Made by a program: the position numbers and the translations under genes | Origin: Oxalobacteraceae bacterium | GTDB lineage: Bacteria > Pseudomonadota > Gammaproteobacteria > Burkholderiales > Burkholderiaceae_D | Reading direction: 5' to 3' | NCBI GenBank assembly: GCA_947487325.1 | Contig: CANKWG010000061.1 | Span: forward strand, 1 to 10,864 | DNA: 10,864 nt | Part shown: one piece after another, positions 1 through 7,525 of the stretch | How positions within the stretch are numbered: the stretch's first letter is position 1 | Layout of the letters: every line of letters starts with the position of its first letter | The notes under the pieces: generated by a model | What the model was told of the DNA's origin: nothing | What the model saw: only the letters and a program-made list of their open reading frames with translations | Databases searched by the model: none

Positions 1-1
1 C

Positions 2-2575
2 ACTGTCACGGAAATTCATGATTACTTGCGCCTGCTGTATGCACGCGTGGGTACGCCACACTGTCCGGACCATCCAGAAAATCCGCTGGCAGCGCAATCG
101 GTATCGCAGATGGTGGACACCGTACTGGCCATGCCAGAGGACACCAAACTCATGATTCTGGCGCCCGTCATCGCCAACCGCAAAGGTGAGCACAGCGACC
201 TCTTTGAGCAGATGCAAGCCCAAGGCTTTGTACGCTTCCGCGTACAAAGCGGTACGGGCAAGGCAAAGATCTATGAAGCCGACGATTTACCCAAGCTAAA
301 AAAAACAGAAAAGCACACCATTGACGTGGTCATTGATCGTCTCAAAGTGAAAATCGATATCAAGCAGCGACTGGCCGAAAGCTTTGAAACTTCGCTGCGG
401 CTGGCCGAAGGTCGTGCGATTGCACTGGATATGGACAGTGGCCGCGAACAAGTTTTTTCGAATAAATTTGCTTGCCCGATCTGTGGCTACTCGCTGCAGG
501 AACTAGAACCACGCCTGTTCTCGTTCAACAACCCCATGGGCGCCTGCCCGGAATGTGACGGTCTCGGACATATCGAATTTTTTGATCCGAAACGTATCGT
601 CGCTTTTCCCAATCTGTCACTAGCCTCAGGGGCCGTAAAAGGCTGGGATAGGCGCAATCAGTTTTATTTCCAGATGCTGTCATCGCTGGCCAAGCATTAC
701 AAATTCGATGTCGACGTACCCTTCGAAAATTTACCTGAAAAATCGCAGCAAGTCGTTTTGTACGGCTCGGGCAAGGAAAAAATTCCTTTTGCCTATGTCA
801 ACGAACGTGGCCGCACGGTCATCAAGGAACATACTTTCGAAGGTGTCGTGAACAACCTTGAGCGTCGTTATCATGAAACGGATTCGATGGCCGTCAAGGA
901 AGAGCTTTCCAAGTTCATCAATGAGCAGCAATGTCCAGAATGCGAAGGCACGCGCCTGCGTGTAGAAGCGCGTTTTGTCAAGGTAGGCACCGGCGCTCAG
1001 CAGCGCGCGATTTATCAGGTCGCTGCAATGCCACTGCGCGGTACGCTGGAATTTTTCGAAACCTTGAAGCTCAAGGGCGCCAAGAAAGAAATTGCTGAAC
1101 GCATCATTCGCGAAATCATCTCTCGGTTGAAGTTCTTGAATAACGTGGGCTTGGAGTATCTGTCACTGGACCGCAGCGCAGATACGCTGTCGGGTGGGGA
1201 AGCACAGCGTATTCGACTGGCCTCGCAAATCGGCTCGGGTCTGACGGGCGTGATGTATGTGCTCGATGAACCGTCCATCGGTTTGCATCAGCGCGACAAC
1301 GATAGACTGATCGCGACACTCAAGCACTTGCGCGATATCGGTAACACGGTGCTGGTGGTCGAGCATGATGAAGACGCGATTCGCTGCGCCGATCATGTTG
1401 TGGACATGGGCTTGGGCGCGGGCGTGCATGGTGGTGAAGTGATTGCCCATGGCTCGCTGACCGACATACTGAAAAATCGCGAATCGCTGACAGCCCAATA
1501 TCTGAATGGTAGCCTTTCCATCGCGGTACCGGAACAACGCATCAAGCCCGACCAGAACAAACAACTGATCATCAGCGGCGCGCGCGGCAACAACCTCAAA
1601 GCGGTGGACTTCGAACTCCCCGTCGGTTTGCTCACCTGCGTGACCGGTGTCTCCGGTTCAGGAAAATCATCGCTCGTTAACGATACGCTCTACCGTGTTC
1701 TGGCGCGCCATCTTTACGGCTCTCAGGCGGAACCGTCCGAATACGACAAAGTCACGGGACTCGAACATTTCGACAAAGTAATTTCTGTCGATCAGGCGCC
1801 CATAGGACGCACACCCCGCTCGAATCCAGCCACCTATACAGGCTTGTTCACGCCTATTCGCGAATTGTTTTCGACCGTACCTCAGGCGAAAGAGCGCGGC
1901 TACGCAGCGGGTCGGTTCTCATTCAACGTCAAAGGCGGTCGCTGCGAATCCTGTCAGGGTGATGGCGTGCTCAAGGTAGAAATGCATTTCCTGCCTGATG
2001 TGTACGTGCCCTGTGATGTCTGCCATGGCAAGCGCTACAACCGCGAAACACTGGAAGTACAGTACAAAGGCAAGAACATCACTGATGTGCTCGAGATGAC
2101 GGTCGAAGACGCTTACGTATTTTTCAAACCCGTACCCCTGATTGCTCGCAAACTACAAACCCTGCTGGATGTCGGACTGGGCTACATACGTCTTGGACAA
2201 AGCGCGACCACACTATCAGGTGGCGAGGCCCAGCGCGTGAAGCTTTCACTGGAACTCTCCAAGCGTGATACCGGACGCACACTGTATATCCTTGATGAAC
2301 CCACCACAGGACTGCACTTCCATGATATTGCCCTGCTGCTTAAAGTGATACATCGCTTGCGCGATCAGGGCAACACGGTCGTCATCATTGAACATAACCT
2401 TGATGTGATCAAAACAGCGGACTGGCTGGTGGACCTCGGACCGGAGGGCGGCGCAGGCGGCGGCCAGATTATTGCAAGCGGTACGCCGGAACAGGTCGCA
2501 AAAAATTCGGACAGCTTCACCGGCAAGTATCTGGCACCCTTGCTGCTGCCGAAAAAAGAAAAGAAACGCGCTTGA
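2..2575 (+). CDS. uvrA: UvrABC excinuclease subunit A (5' partial)
   Basis: UvrA is the DNA-damage sensor of nucleotide excision repair: a dimeric, zinc-containing ABC-type ATPase that scans DNA with UvrB and loads it at lesions. The frame is open from base 2, and the first residues (TVTEIHDYLRLLYARVG) match the family from about residue 100 of the ~940-residue protein. The start codon, the first Walker A motif and the promoter therefore lie off the left edge; the TTG at 26 is internal. Visible parts are a CxxC...CxxC zinc module (about 473-560), a further CPEC pair near 930, the first ABC signature LSGGEAQRIRL (about 1187) with Walker B VLDEPS (about 1260), the second Walker A GVSGSGKSS (1646-1672), the C-terminal zinc module (CESC...CDVC, about 1945-2025), and the second signature LSGGEAQRVKL (about 2213) with ILDEPTTGLH. 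The protein ends at TGA 2573-2575 with a lysine-rich tail. No frameshift was seen. It points towards the antiporter gene. Confidence 0.99.
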   Translation, partial: TVTEIHDYLRLLYARVGTPHCPDHPENPLAAQSVSQMVDTVLAMPEDTKLMILAPVIANRKGEHSDLFEQMQAQGFVRFRVQSGTGKAKIYEADDLPKLKKTEKHTIDVVIDRLKVKIDIKQRLAESFETSLRLAEGRAIALDMDSGREQVFSNKFACPICGYSLQELEPRLFSFNNPMGACPECDGLGHIEFFDPKRIVAFPNLSLASGAVKGWDRRNQFYFQMLSSLAKHYKFDVDVPFENLPEKSQQVVLYGSGKEKIPFAYVNERGRTVIKEHTFEGVVNNLERRYHETDSMAVKEELSKFINEQQCPECEGTRLRVEARFVKVGTGAQQRAIYQVAAMPLRGTLEFFETLKLKGAKKEIAERIIREIISRLKFLNNVGLEYLSLDRSADTLSGGEAQRIRLASQIGSGLTGVMYVLDEPSIGLHQRDNDRLIATLKHLRDIGNTVLVVEHDEDAIRCADHVVDMGLGAGVHGGEVIAHGSLTDILKNRESLTAQYLNGSLSIAVPEQRIKPDQNKQLIISGARGNNLKAVDFELPVGLLTCVTGVSGSGKSSLVNDTLYRVLARHLYGSQAEPSEYDKVTGLEHFDKVISVDQAPIGRTPRSNPATYTGLFTPIRELFSTVPQAKERGYAAGRFSFNVKGGRCESCQGDGVLKVEMHFLPDVYVPCDVCHGKRYNRETLEVQYKGKNITDVLEMTVEDAYVFFKPVPLIARKLQTLLDVGLGYIRLGQSATTLSGGEAQRVKLSLELSKRDTGRTLYILDEPTTGLHFHDIALLLKVIHRLRDQGNTVVIIEHNLDVIKTADWLVDLGPEGGAGGGQIIASGTPEQVAKNSDSFTGKYLAPLLLPKKEKKRA

Positions 2576-2588
2576 TGGCTGGCTACAG

Positions 2589-2613
2589 AAAAAGCGCTTG
2601 ACCGATACGCTCT
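2589..2613 (-). terminator. weak candidate terminator for the antiporter gene
   Basis: Read on the minus strand just after the antiporter stop codon, AGAGCG (2613-2608) can pair with CGCTTT (2596-2591) around an 11-nt loop. This is six pairs including one G-U, running into five T residues (2593-2589). The stem is short and the T-run overlaps it, so termination may be inefficient. Nothing comparable serves uvrA on the plus strand. Confidence 0.3.
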
Positions 2614-2643
2614 GCTACGTGGTTTGAGTAGATAAAACTGAAT

Positions 2644-4626
2644 TCAGAGCAACTGTTTTTCGGCGCGCTCGATAGCCTCGGCCGCGCCTCTCAAAACCAC
2701 AACATCACCGGCTTCGAGTTGCATGTCGGCGGCAAAAGGCAAGCGCACCTTGCCGCGCCGAACCGCAGTGATTTCCGCGCCCAGTTCCGAGAGATTCAGG
2801 GAACCTAGTGTCTTGCCAATCGCAGCAGCTTTACCCTCCAAGGGCACAGAGTGCAGCCTGACCTGCAAATGCTCCTCATCATCAGCGAGGTCATCCAATC
2901 CGTGAAAGTAACCCCGGAGTGATGCATAGCGTTCGCTTCGGGCGGCCTGAACCCGCTGCACAACGCGACGCAGAGGCACGCCCATGAGCAACAGCGCATG
3001 GGAAGCGAGCATCAGACTACCCTCGATGGCTTCAGGCACCACCTCATCTGCGCCGCCCGCGCGTAGCTTGTCGAGATCATCTTCGCCCACACTGCGCACG
3101 ATAGCGGGCAGGGCTGGTGCAAGTTCATTGGCAAAGTGCAGTGTCTTAAGCGCCATTTGGGTGTCAGCATACGTAATCACCAAGGCTGCCGCACGATGAA
3201 TACCCGCTGCCATCAGACTCTCACGGCGACTTGCATCGCCATAAGAGACTTGCCAGCCAGCGTTTTGCGCTTCTAGTACACGCTGTGGATCAAGATCAAG
3301 CGCGTGATAGGCAATTTTTTCTTCTTCCAGCAAGCGGGCCAAACTCTGGCCACTGCGACCAAAACCCGCAATCAGAATATGCTTCTCTTCGCTGATGGTA
3401 CGGGAGGCGATACGCGTGAGCGCGAGTGATTGCTGCATCCACTCATTGGCCGAAAGCTTCATCACTATGCGATCAGCGTTGGCGAAAACAAATGGTGTGG
3501 CGAGCATCGACAAAACCACGGCTGCCAGTATCAACTGCACCAGATTCGCATCGACCAGCCCGAGAGCACCTGCCTGATTAAGTAGCACAAAACCGAATTC
3601 ACCGCCCTGTGCCAGACCCAGGCCGGTGCGCAGCGCAACACCGGGGGAGGCACCAAACACTCTGGCAAGCAGCGCGATCAGGCTAAACTTAATAAGCAAG
3701 GGCACTATCAGCAGCACCAGCACCAGCAACCAGTTCTCAATCACTAGCCGCATGTCGAGCAACATGCCAACGGTGATAAAAAATAATCCGAGTAACACGT
3801 CGCGGAATGGCTTGATATCTTCTTCTACCTGAAGTCGATACTCGGTTTCGGAGATCAGCATGCCAGCGATGAATGCACCCAAGGCGAGCGACAGGCCAGC
3901 AATCTCGGTGATCCAGGCAGCACCCAGGGTGATCAACAGCAGGTTGAGCATGAAGAGCTCTTGCGAGCGCCGCTGAACAACAATGCGGAACCAACGACGC
4001 AGCAATACCTGTCCAAACGTGAGCAGTAAGGTGAGCACGAAGACAGCCTTGAGTCCAGCCCAGGCAAGATCCTCAACAATGTCCGCACCGGGATGCGCGA
4101 GCGCAGGAACCAAAATAAGCAAAGGCACGACCGCCAGATCCTGAAACAGCAGGATGCTGGTAATCCGCCGTCCGTGTTCGCTTTCAAGTTCGAGTTTTTC
4201 TGTCAGGAGCTTGAGCACGATGGCCGTGGAAGACATGGACAGTGCACCGCCGAGAGCAAACGAGGCGCTCCAACCAATATCGAAGACCTTTGGCAAAAAT
4301 TTTGCGAGCAAACCGCCGCACAACATCGTTACAAGAATGGTGACCACCACTTGCGCCATACCCAGACCGAACACATTGCGTCGCATGGACTTTAGTTTGG
4401 GCAGGGAGAACTCGAGGCCGATGGAAAACATCAGGAAGACCACACCGAACTCGGCCAGCATGTGCGTAGCAGGACTATTCGATGCAAGACCCAGCGCATG
4501 TGGGCCAATCAGAATACCCACCGACAAATAGCCCAGCATTGGCGGCAAATGCATCATGCGAAATGCGACTACCCCGAGCACCGCGGCAACGAGCAGAATC
4601 AGGGTAAGTTCAAGGGCTGAGTACAT
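2644..4626 (-). CDS. KefB/YbaL-type monovalent cation:proton antiporter with RCK domain (CPA2 family)
   Basis: Inner-membrane protein of the CPA2 family (glutathione-gated K+ efflux KefB/KefC, YbaL and relatives), which exchanges K+ or Na+ for protons. From the ATG at 4624-4626 it has 660 residues. The first ~390 are a series of hydrophobic helices including the conserved LPPMLGYL and GILIGPHALG stretch (about 28-46), an FQDLAVVPLL segment (about 161-170) and an AQGGEFGFVLL helix (about 340-350). A cytoplasmic TrkA-N/RCK-N Rossmann domain begins at about 416 (GFGRSGQ at 421-427) and a TrkA-C-like domain occupies about 585-660. This start is preferred over an in-frame TTG at 4698 because the extra 24 residues are Pro/Gly-rich and unlike the family's N-terminus; neither start has a clear Shine-Dalgarno. 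The gene is divergent from kdsD and convergent with uvrA. The ion specificity and any glutathione gating cannot be read from the sequence. Related Burkholderiales genomes often carry this gene beside kdsD, from memory of the family. Confidence 0.93.
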   Translation of the reverse strand: MYSALELTLILLVAAVLGVVAFRMMHLPPMLGYLSVGILIGPHALGLASNSPATHMLAEFGVVFLMFSIGLEFSLPKLKSMRRNVFGLGMAQVVVTILVTMLCGGLLAKFLPKVFDIGWSASFALGGALSMSSTAIVLKLLTEKLELESEHGRRITSILLFQDLAVVPLLILVPALAHPGADIVEDLAWAGLKAVFVLTLLLTFGQVLLRRWFRIVVQRRSQELFMLNLLLITLGAAWITEIAGLSLALGAFIAGMLISETEYRLQVEEDIKPFRDVLLGLFFITVGMLLDMRLVIENWLLVLVLLIVPLLIKFSLIALLARVFGASPGVALRTGLGLAQGGEFGFVLLNQAGALGLVDANLVQLILAAVVLSMLATPFVFANADRIVMKLSANEWMQQSLALTRIASRTISEEKHILIAGFGRSGQSLARLLEEEKIAYHALDLDPQRVLEAQNAGWQVSYGDASRRESLMAAGIHRAAALVITYADTQMALKTLHFANELAPALPAIVRSVGEDDLDKLRAGGADEVVPEAIEGSLMLASHALLLMGVPLRRVVQRVQAARSERYASLRGYFHGLDDLADDEEHLQVRLHSVPLEGKAAAIGKTLGSLNLSELGAEITAVRRGKVRLPFAADMQLEAGDVVVLRGAAEAIERAEKQLL

Positions 4627-4693
4627 AGGGTGTGGGCCAAGCCGCAAATTACCATCAGCGTTAGGAAACGGAATCTGCAGCAAGCCGCCGCCC

Positions 4694-4709
4694 GGCAAGG
4701 TTTTCTTGC
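4694..4709. repeat. short inverted repeat in the antiporter/kdsD divergent region
   Basis: GCAAG (4695-4699) and CTTGC (4705-4709) form a 5-bp inverted repeat around GTTTT. The same 16 bases are a near-copy of the sigma-54-like element that follows at 4714-4727, differing by two single-base insertions. It could be a regulator site, a small hairpin or simply a degenerate duplication; no function can be assigned. Confidence 0.35.
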
Positions 4710-4712
4710 GTC

Positions 4713-4728
4713 TGGCAGGTTTTTTGCT
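4713..4728 (+). promoter_or_regulatory. putative sigma-54 (-24/-12) promoter of the kdsD-lpt-rpoN operon
   Basis: The bases TGGCAGG-TTTT-TTGCT match the published sigma-54 consensus TGGCACG-N4-TTGCW at 11 of 12 defined positions, with the obligatory GG (4714-4715) and GC (4726-4727) exactly 10 bases apart and a pyrimidine just upstream. The predicted start is near 4739, giving a leader of about 15 nt before the kdsD ATG at 4754. Sigma-54 promoters need an AAA+ enhancer-binding activator; no activator site could be identified. If real, rpoN, five genes downstream, would lie in its own regulon. This is an inference from sequence match only. Confidence 0.5.
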
Positions 4729-4741
4729 TTAGATCTTGGGC

Positions 4742-4747
4742 TATACT
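4742..4747 (+). promoter_or_regulatory. possible sigma-70 -10 box upstream of kdsD
   Basis: TATACT matches the -10 consensus TATAAT at five of six positions. No convincing -35 hexamer lies 16-18 bases upstream (the bases there are T-rich), and the upstream TGn of an extended -10 is absent. If used, transcription would start at or next to the A of the kdsD ATG (4754), giving a leaderless mRNA. Confidence 0.3.
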
Positions 4748-4753
4748 TTGTGT

Positions 4754-5782
4754 ATGAGTTTACCGCATGAACAAAATTCTTCGCATCAATTTGACAACGT
4801 TGCTGCATTACGGGCGTTGAAACTTGCGCAAGAAACCCTACAAATCGAGGCCGATGCTGTCCTCGCGGTCATGCATCGGCTGACCCAATCTGCCGATGAC
4901 CCTTTTGCAAGGGCTACAGCCCTGCTGCTGAGCTGCACTGGCAGGGTCGCGGTCTCTGGCATGGGAAAGTCTGGGCATATCGCGCGCAAGATTGCCGCCA
5001 CCCTCGCCTCGACCGGCACCCCGGCGCTCTTTGTCCATCCCGCCGAAGCCGCTCATGGCGATTTGGGCATGGTGACCGAAGCCGACGCCATGATCGCCAT
5101 CTCTTATTCCGGGCAATCTGATGAGCTCATGGCCATCCTGCCGGTGGTCAAACGCATGGGCGCCAAACTGATTTCAATGACAGGTAATCCGCAGTCGCCG
5201 CTGGCCAAACTTGCCGATGTCCATCTCAACGTTGCCGTCGCACGCGAGGCCTGCCCGCTGAATCTCGCGCCAACCGCAAGCACCACCGCCACGCTGGCGC
5301 TGGGCGATGCGCTAGCGGTCGCTCTGCTAGACGCTCGCGGTTTCCGGGAAGAGGATTTTGCCCGGTCCCACCCGGGCGGCGCGCTCGGCAGACGCCTGCT
5401 CACCCATGTCCGAGATGTCATGCGCACCGGCGACGACATTCCAGCCGTAAGCCCGGAAATGAGCCTGCCAGAAGCGCTGCTTGAAGTCACCCGCAAAGGC
5501 ATGGCGATGACGGCCGTGGTCGACGATGCGTTTCGCGTAGTAGGTATTTTCACGGATGGTGACTTGCGTCGTCTGATTGAGCAAGGTAAAGATTTTTCGC
5601 GCACAGCGATTGGTGAACTGATGCACAAGCATCCGCGTCGAGTACATCCGGAACAGTTGGCAGTAGAAGCCGTAGACCTGATGGAATCCCACAGAATCAA
5701 TCAAGTACTGGTCGCGGATACCGATGGCCGACTGGTGGGGGCCTTGCACATTCATGACCTGACGCGCGCCAAGGTGATCTGA
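4754..5782 (+). CDS. kdsD: D-arabinose-5-phosphate isomerase
   Basis: Interconverts D-ribulose 5-phosphate and D-arabinose 5-phosphate in the cytoplasm, the first step of Kdo synthesis for LPS. From ATG 4754 it has 342 residues, close to the ~328 of E. coli KdsD. An N-terminal SIS sugar-phosphate isomerase domain covers about 50-195, with the SGMGKSGHIARK loop (68-79), VHPAEAAHGDLGM (94-106), AISYSGQSDE (115-124) and the SHPGGALGR segment (205-213) carrying the family histidine. Two CBS domains follow (about 215-275 and 285-340, with FTDGDLRR at 266-273). No Shine-Dalgarno precedes the ATG, and an in-frame TTG at 4736 adds only six residues and has none either. The stop codon overlaps the kdsC ATG by one base (TGATG), implying coupled translation. 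It is the first gene of the likely kdsD-rpoN operon. Confidence 0.97.
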   Translation: MSLPHEQNSSHQFDNVAALRALKLAQETLQIEADAVLAVMHRLTQSADDPFARATALLLSCTGRVAVSGMGKSGHIARKIAATLASTGTPALFVHPAEAAHGDLGMVTEADAMIAISYSGQSDELMAILPVVKRMGAKLISMTGNPQSPLAKLADVHLNVAVAREACPLNLAPTASTTATLALGDALAVALLDARGFREEDFARSHPGGALGRRLLTHVRDVMRTGDDIPAVSPEMSLPEALLEVTRKGMAMTAVVDDAFRVVGIFTDGDLRRLIEQGKDFSRTAIGELMHKHPRRVHPEQLAVEAVDLMESHRINQVLVADTDGRLVGALHIHDLTRAKVI

Positions 5783-6321
5783 TGCAGGCAAGCCAAAAAT
5801 CCACAGCGGCAGAACGCGCCAAACAAGTCAGACTGATGGTCTTTGATGTAGATGGTGTGCTGACTGATGGGCGTCTTCGTTATGGAAGTGATGGCGAGAT
5901 CCTGAAGACATTCAATGTTCTGGATGGTCATGGCATCAAGCTGCTGCAGCAATCGGGGGTCAAAACCGCCATCATCAGCGCCCGGCAATCATCGATCGTT
6001 GCAAAGCGGGCAGCGGATCTGGGTATCAGCACCGTATTGCAAGGCATCCACGACAAGCGCTCAGCGTTCGAAACGCTACTCGCAGAGACCGGACTGACCG
6101 CACAGGATTGCGGCTTCATGGGTGACGATGTCATTGATCTGCCTGTCATGACCCGTGTGGTGTTTGCCGCCAGTGTCCCGAATGGTCATGAGGAAGTGCG
6201 TTCCCGTGCACACTATGTTGCACAAGCGAGCGGTGGCCTTGGCGCGGTGCGCGAGGTATGCGATTTCATTTTGCGCGCACAAGATAAATACCAGGCGGCG
6301 CTGGCGCCGTATCTCGCATGA
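5782..6321 (+). CDS. kdsC: 3-deoxy-D-manno-octulosonate 8-phosphate phosphatase
   Basis: Hydrolyses Kdo 8-phosphate to Kdo and phosphate, the last step before activation by KdsB. At 179 residues it is a cap-less HAD-superfamily phosphatase of normal family length. Motif I is FDVDGVLTDG (21-30) with nucleophile Asp22 and acid/base Asp24. Motif II is IISAR (64-68), where E. coli has IITGR. Motif IV is MGDDVIDLPVM (113-123), with the Mg-binding acidic residues. The C-terminal GGLGAVREVCDFIL (151-164) is the conserved KdsC tail. The start ATG shares one base with the kdsD stop and has AAGG at 5771-5774 as a Shine-Dalgarno inside kdsD. Its stop overlaps the lptC ATG by four bases (ATGA). These overlaps point to one coupled mRNA. 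Confidence 0.97.
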   Translation: MQASQKSTAAERAKQVRLMVFDVDGVLTDGRLRYGSDGEILKTFNVLDGHGIKLLQQSGVKTAIISARQSSIVAKRAADLGISTVLQGIHDKRSAFETLLAETGLTAQDCGFMGDDVIDLPVMTRVVFAASVPNGHEEVRSRAHYVAQASGGLGAVREVCDFILRAQDKYQAALAPYLA

Positions 6322-6911
6322 CGAGCCGTGTCCATCGGCGTGTACCGGCCCTGGTACTTCTGGGTACCGTTACATTACTTGCAGCCGGCAGCTTCTGGCT
6401 GGTCCAACTCAGCCAACAATCCGCAGTGAAAACGACACCGCAAAGCGATCGAACAGAGCCAGATTATTTCGTGGAGAACTTTACCTATTCGAAAGTAGAT
6501 GCCAGTGGCCGGGTGGAGTACGTCATAGAAGGGGTAAAAATGACGCATTACCCCGCCGACAAGCGCAGCGTTATTGACAAGCCCGTGGTCCGCAACTTTT
6601 CGCCTGCCCGCCCGTCCACCACGGTGCGAGCGGAAACCGCGAATATCAACGGCGACCATACCGAACTGAAATTAATCGATAACGTCATTCTCGAGCGCGC
6701 ACAAACCCGAGGCGATGAGCCGCTGACAATCACATCCGATTACATGCTGGTACTGCCGAAAAAAGATATTGTGACAACGGATCGGCACGTTGACATCCGC
6801 GTTGGCAACATGCGTATGTCAGGTACCGGTATGCTCGCCAATAATGCAACACGTCAGCTGACTCTGGAGAGCAGGGTCAATGGGATTTTTCAACCACCCA
6901 AAAAACCATAG
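6318..6911 (+). CDS. lptC: LPS export inner-membrane subunit LptC
   Basis: LptC is a bitopic inner-membrane protein that binds the LptB2FG transporter and passes LPS to periplasmic LptA. The 197-residue product has a short basic N-terminus (RVHRR), one membrane helix at about residues 9-31 and no signal-peptidase site, followed by a periplasmic beta-rich domain. The segment PDYFVENFTYSKVDASGRVEYVI-like (about 48-70), the following MTHYPADK (about 75-82) and the TSDYMLVLP segment are typical of the beta-jellyroll LptC/OstA-like fold as seen in Burkholderiales. Sequence conservation in this family is low, so the call rests on fold-type pattern plus position between kdsC and lptA. It overlaps kdsC by 4 nt and has no clear Shine-Dalgarno, so it probably depends on coupling. 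The last codons are followed by a 43-nt gap to lptA. Confidence 0.94.
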   Translation: MTSRVHRRVPALVLLGTVTLLAAGSFWLVQLSQQSAVKTTPQSDRTEPDYFVENFTYSKVDASGRVEYVIEGVKMTHYPADKRSVIDKPVVRNFSPARPSTTVRAETANINGDHTELKLIDNVILERAQTRGDEPLTITSDYMLVLPKKDIVTTDRHVDIRVGNMRMSGTGMLANNATRQLTLESRVNGIFQPPKKP

Positions 6912-6941
6912 GCATGTAGCACGTAACACGCATCCGAATTC

Positions 6942-6946
6942 AAGGA
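6942..6946 (+). promoter_or_regulatory. Shine-Dalgarno of lptA
   Basis: AAGGA lies 8 nt before ATG 6955. It decides the lptA start: an in-frame ATG at 6880, inside lptC, would place 25 unrelated residues before an otherwise complete signal peptide and has no ribosome binding site. Confidence 0.75.
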
Positions 6947-6954
6947 CGAACACG

Positions 6955-7521
6955 ATGAAAAATAATCTCTTATCTCACATCATCCGATCAAGCTTTGCAG
7001 CGCTTATGGCTGGCGTGATGCTGCAAGCGGCGCACGCGGAAAAAGCGGACTTCGACAAACCGACGCAGGTAGAGGCCAATCACGGAACCTACGACGAGGC
7101 CAAACAGACCAATGTCTTCACTGGCAATGTCGTGCTGACACGCGGCACGCTGATTATGCATGCCGACAAAATGACGGTGCGCAAGGATAACGCAGGCAAC
7201 CAGTTTGCAACACTGTACGCAGCACCCGGAGGTGTTACCAAATTTCGTCAAAAGCGCGACGGCGGCAAAGACATGTGGATTGATGGCAGCGCATCAGATC
7301 GTATCGAATACGACACCAAAACCGAAATTGCCAAGCTGTTCAAGAATGCAAAAATAAAAATGACCGAAGCCGGCAAGATCACCGATGAAGTCGAAGGCGA
7401 ATTCGTGTCCTACGACAGTCGAACCGAGTTCTACACCGTCACCAACTCCACCAGCGGTGAAAGCAAGCCGGGAACCGGCAGGGTGCGAGTCGTGATCCAG
7501 CCACGCAACGCAGAAAAATAA
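6955..7521 (+). CDS. lptA: periplasmic LPS transport protein LptA
   Basis: LptA polymerises head to tail into the periplasmic bridge that carries LPS from LptC to LptD at the outer membrane. The 188-residue precursor has a Sec signal peptide: basic start MKNN, hydrophobic core, then AHA before Glu29 as a likely signal-peptidase I site. The mature part is an OstA-like beta-jellyroll. Its typical repeats include QVEANHGTYDEAKQTNVFTGNV (38-59), LTRGTLIMHADKMTV (61-75), WIDGSASDRIEYD (108-120) and VEGEFVSYDSRTEFY (146-160), the last matching the conserved end of the LptA domain. The start is set by the AAGGA site. It sits between lptC and lptB, the usual arrangement, with only 4 nt before the lptB ATG. 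Confidence 0.96.
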   Translation: MKNNLLSHIIRSSFAALMAGVMLQAAHAEKADFDKPTQVEANHGTYDEAKQTNVFTGNVVLTRGTLIMHADKMTVRKDNAGNQFATLYAAPGGVTKFRQKRDGGKDMWIDGSASDRIEYDTKTEIAKLFKNAKIKMTEAGKITDEVEGEFVSYDSRTEFYTVTNSTSGESKPGTGRVRVVIQPRNAEK

Positions 7522-7525
7522 GACA

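Noticed and set aside
1163..1564. A 133-codon open frame on the minus strand opposite uvrA.
   Set aside because: It lies opposite the conserved UvrA ATPase motifs and shows no domain or ribosome binding site.
4627..4698. Upstream TTG start extending the antiporter by 24 residues.
   Set aside because: The extra residues are Pro/Gly-rich, unlike the family N-terminus, and would run through the divergent promoter region.
5104..5700. A 198-codon open frame on the minus strand opposite kdsD.
   Set aside because: Its product is Ser/Arg/Thr-rich with no recognisable domain, and it lies wholly opposite a conserved kdsD. It is a by-product of codon use.
5803..5961. KdsC deviations from the E. coli protein (VLDG for VRDG, IISAR for IITGR).
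   Set aside because: The catalytic aspartates are intact and such changes are conservative; they do not suggest altered function.
6155..6577. A 140-codon plus-strand frame across the kdsC-lptC junction.
   Set aside because: It overlaps two well-supported genes in another frame, and its product is Arg/Cys/Ser-rich without known motifs.
6880..6954. Upstream in-frame ATG extending LptA by 25 residues.
   Set aside because: It overlaps lptC, lacks a Shine-Dalgarno and would bury the signal peptide; ATG 6955 has AAGGA at the right distance.
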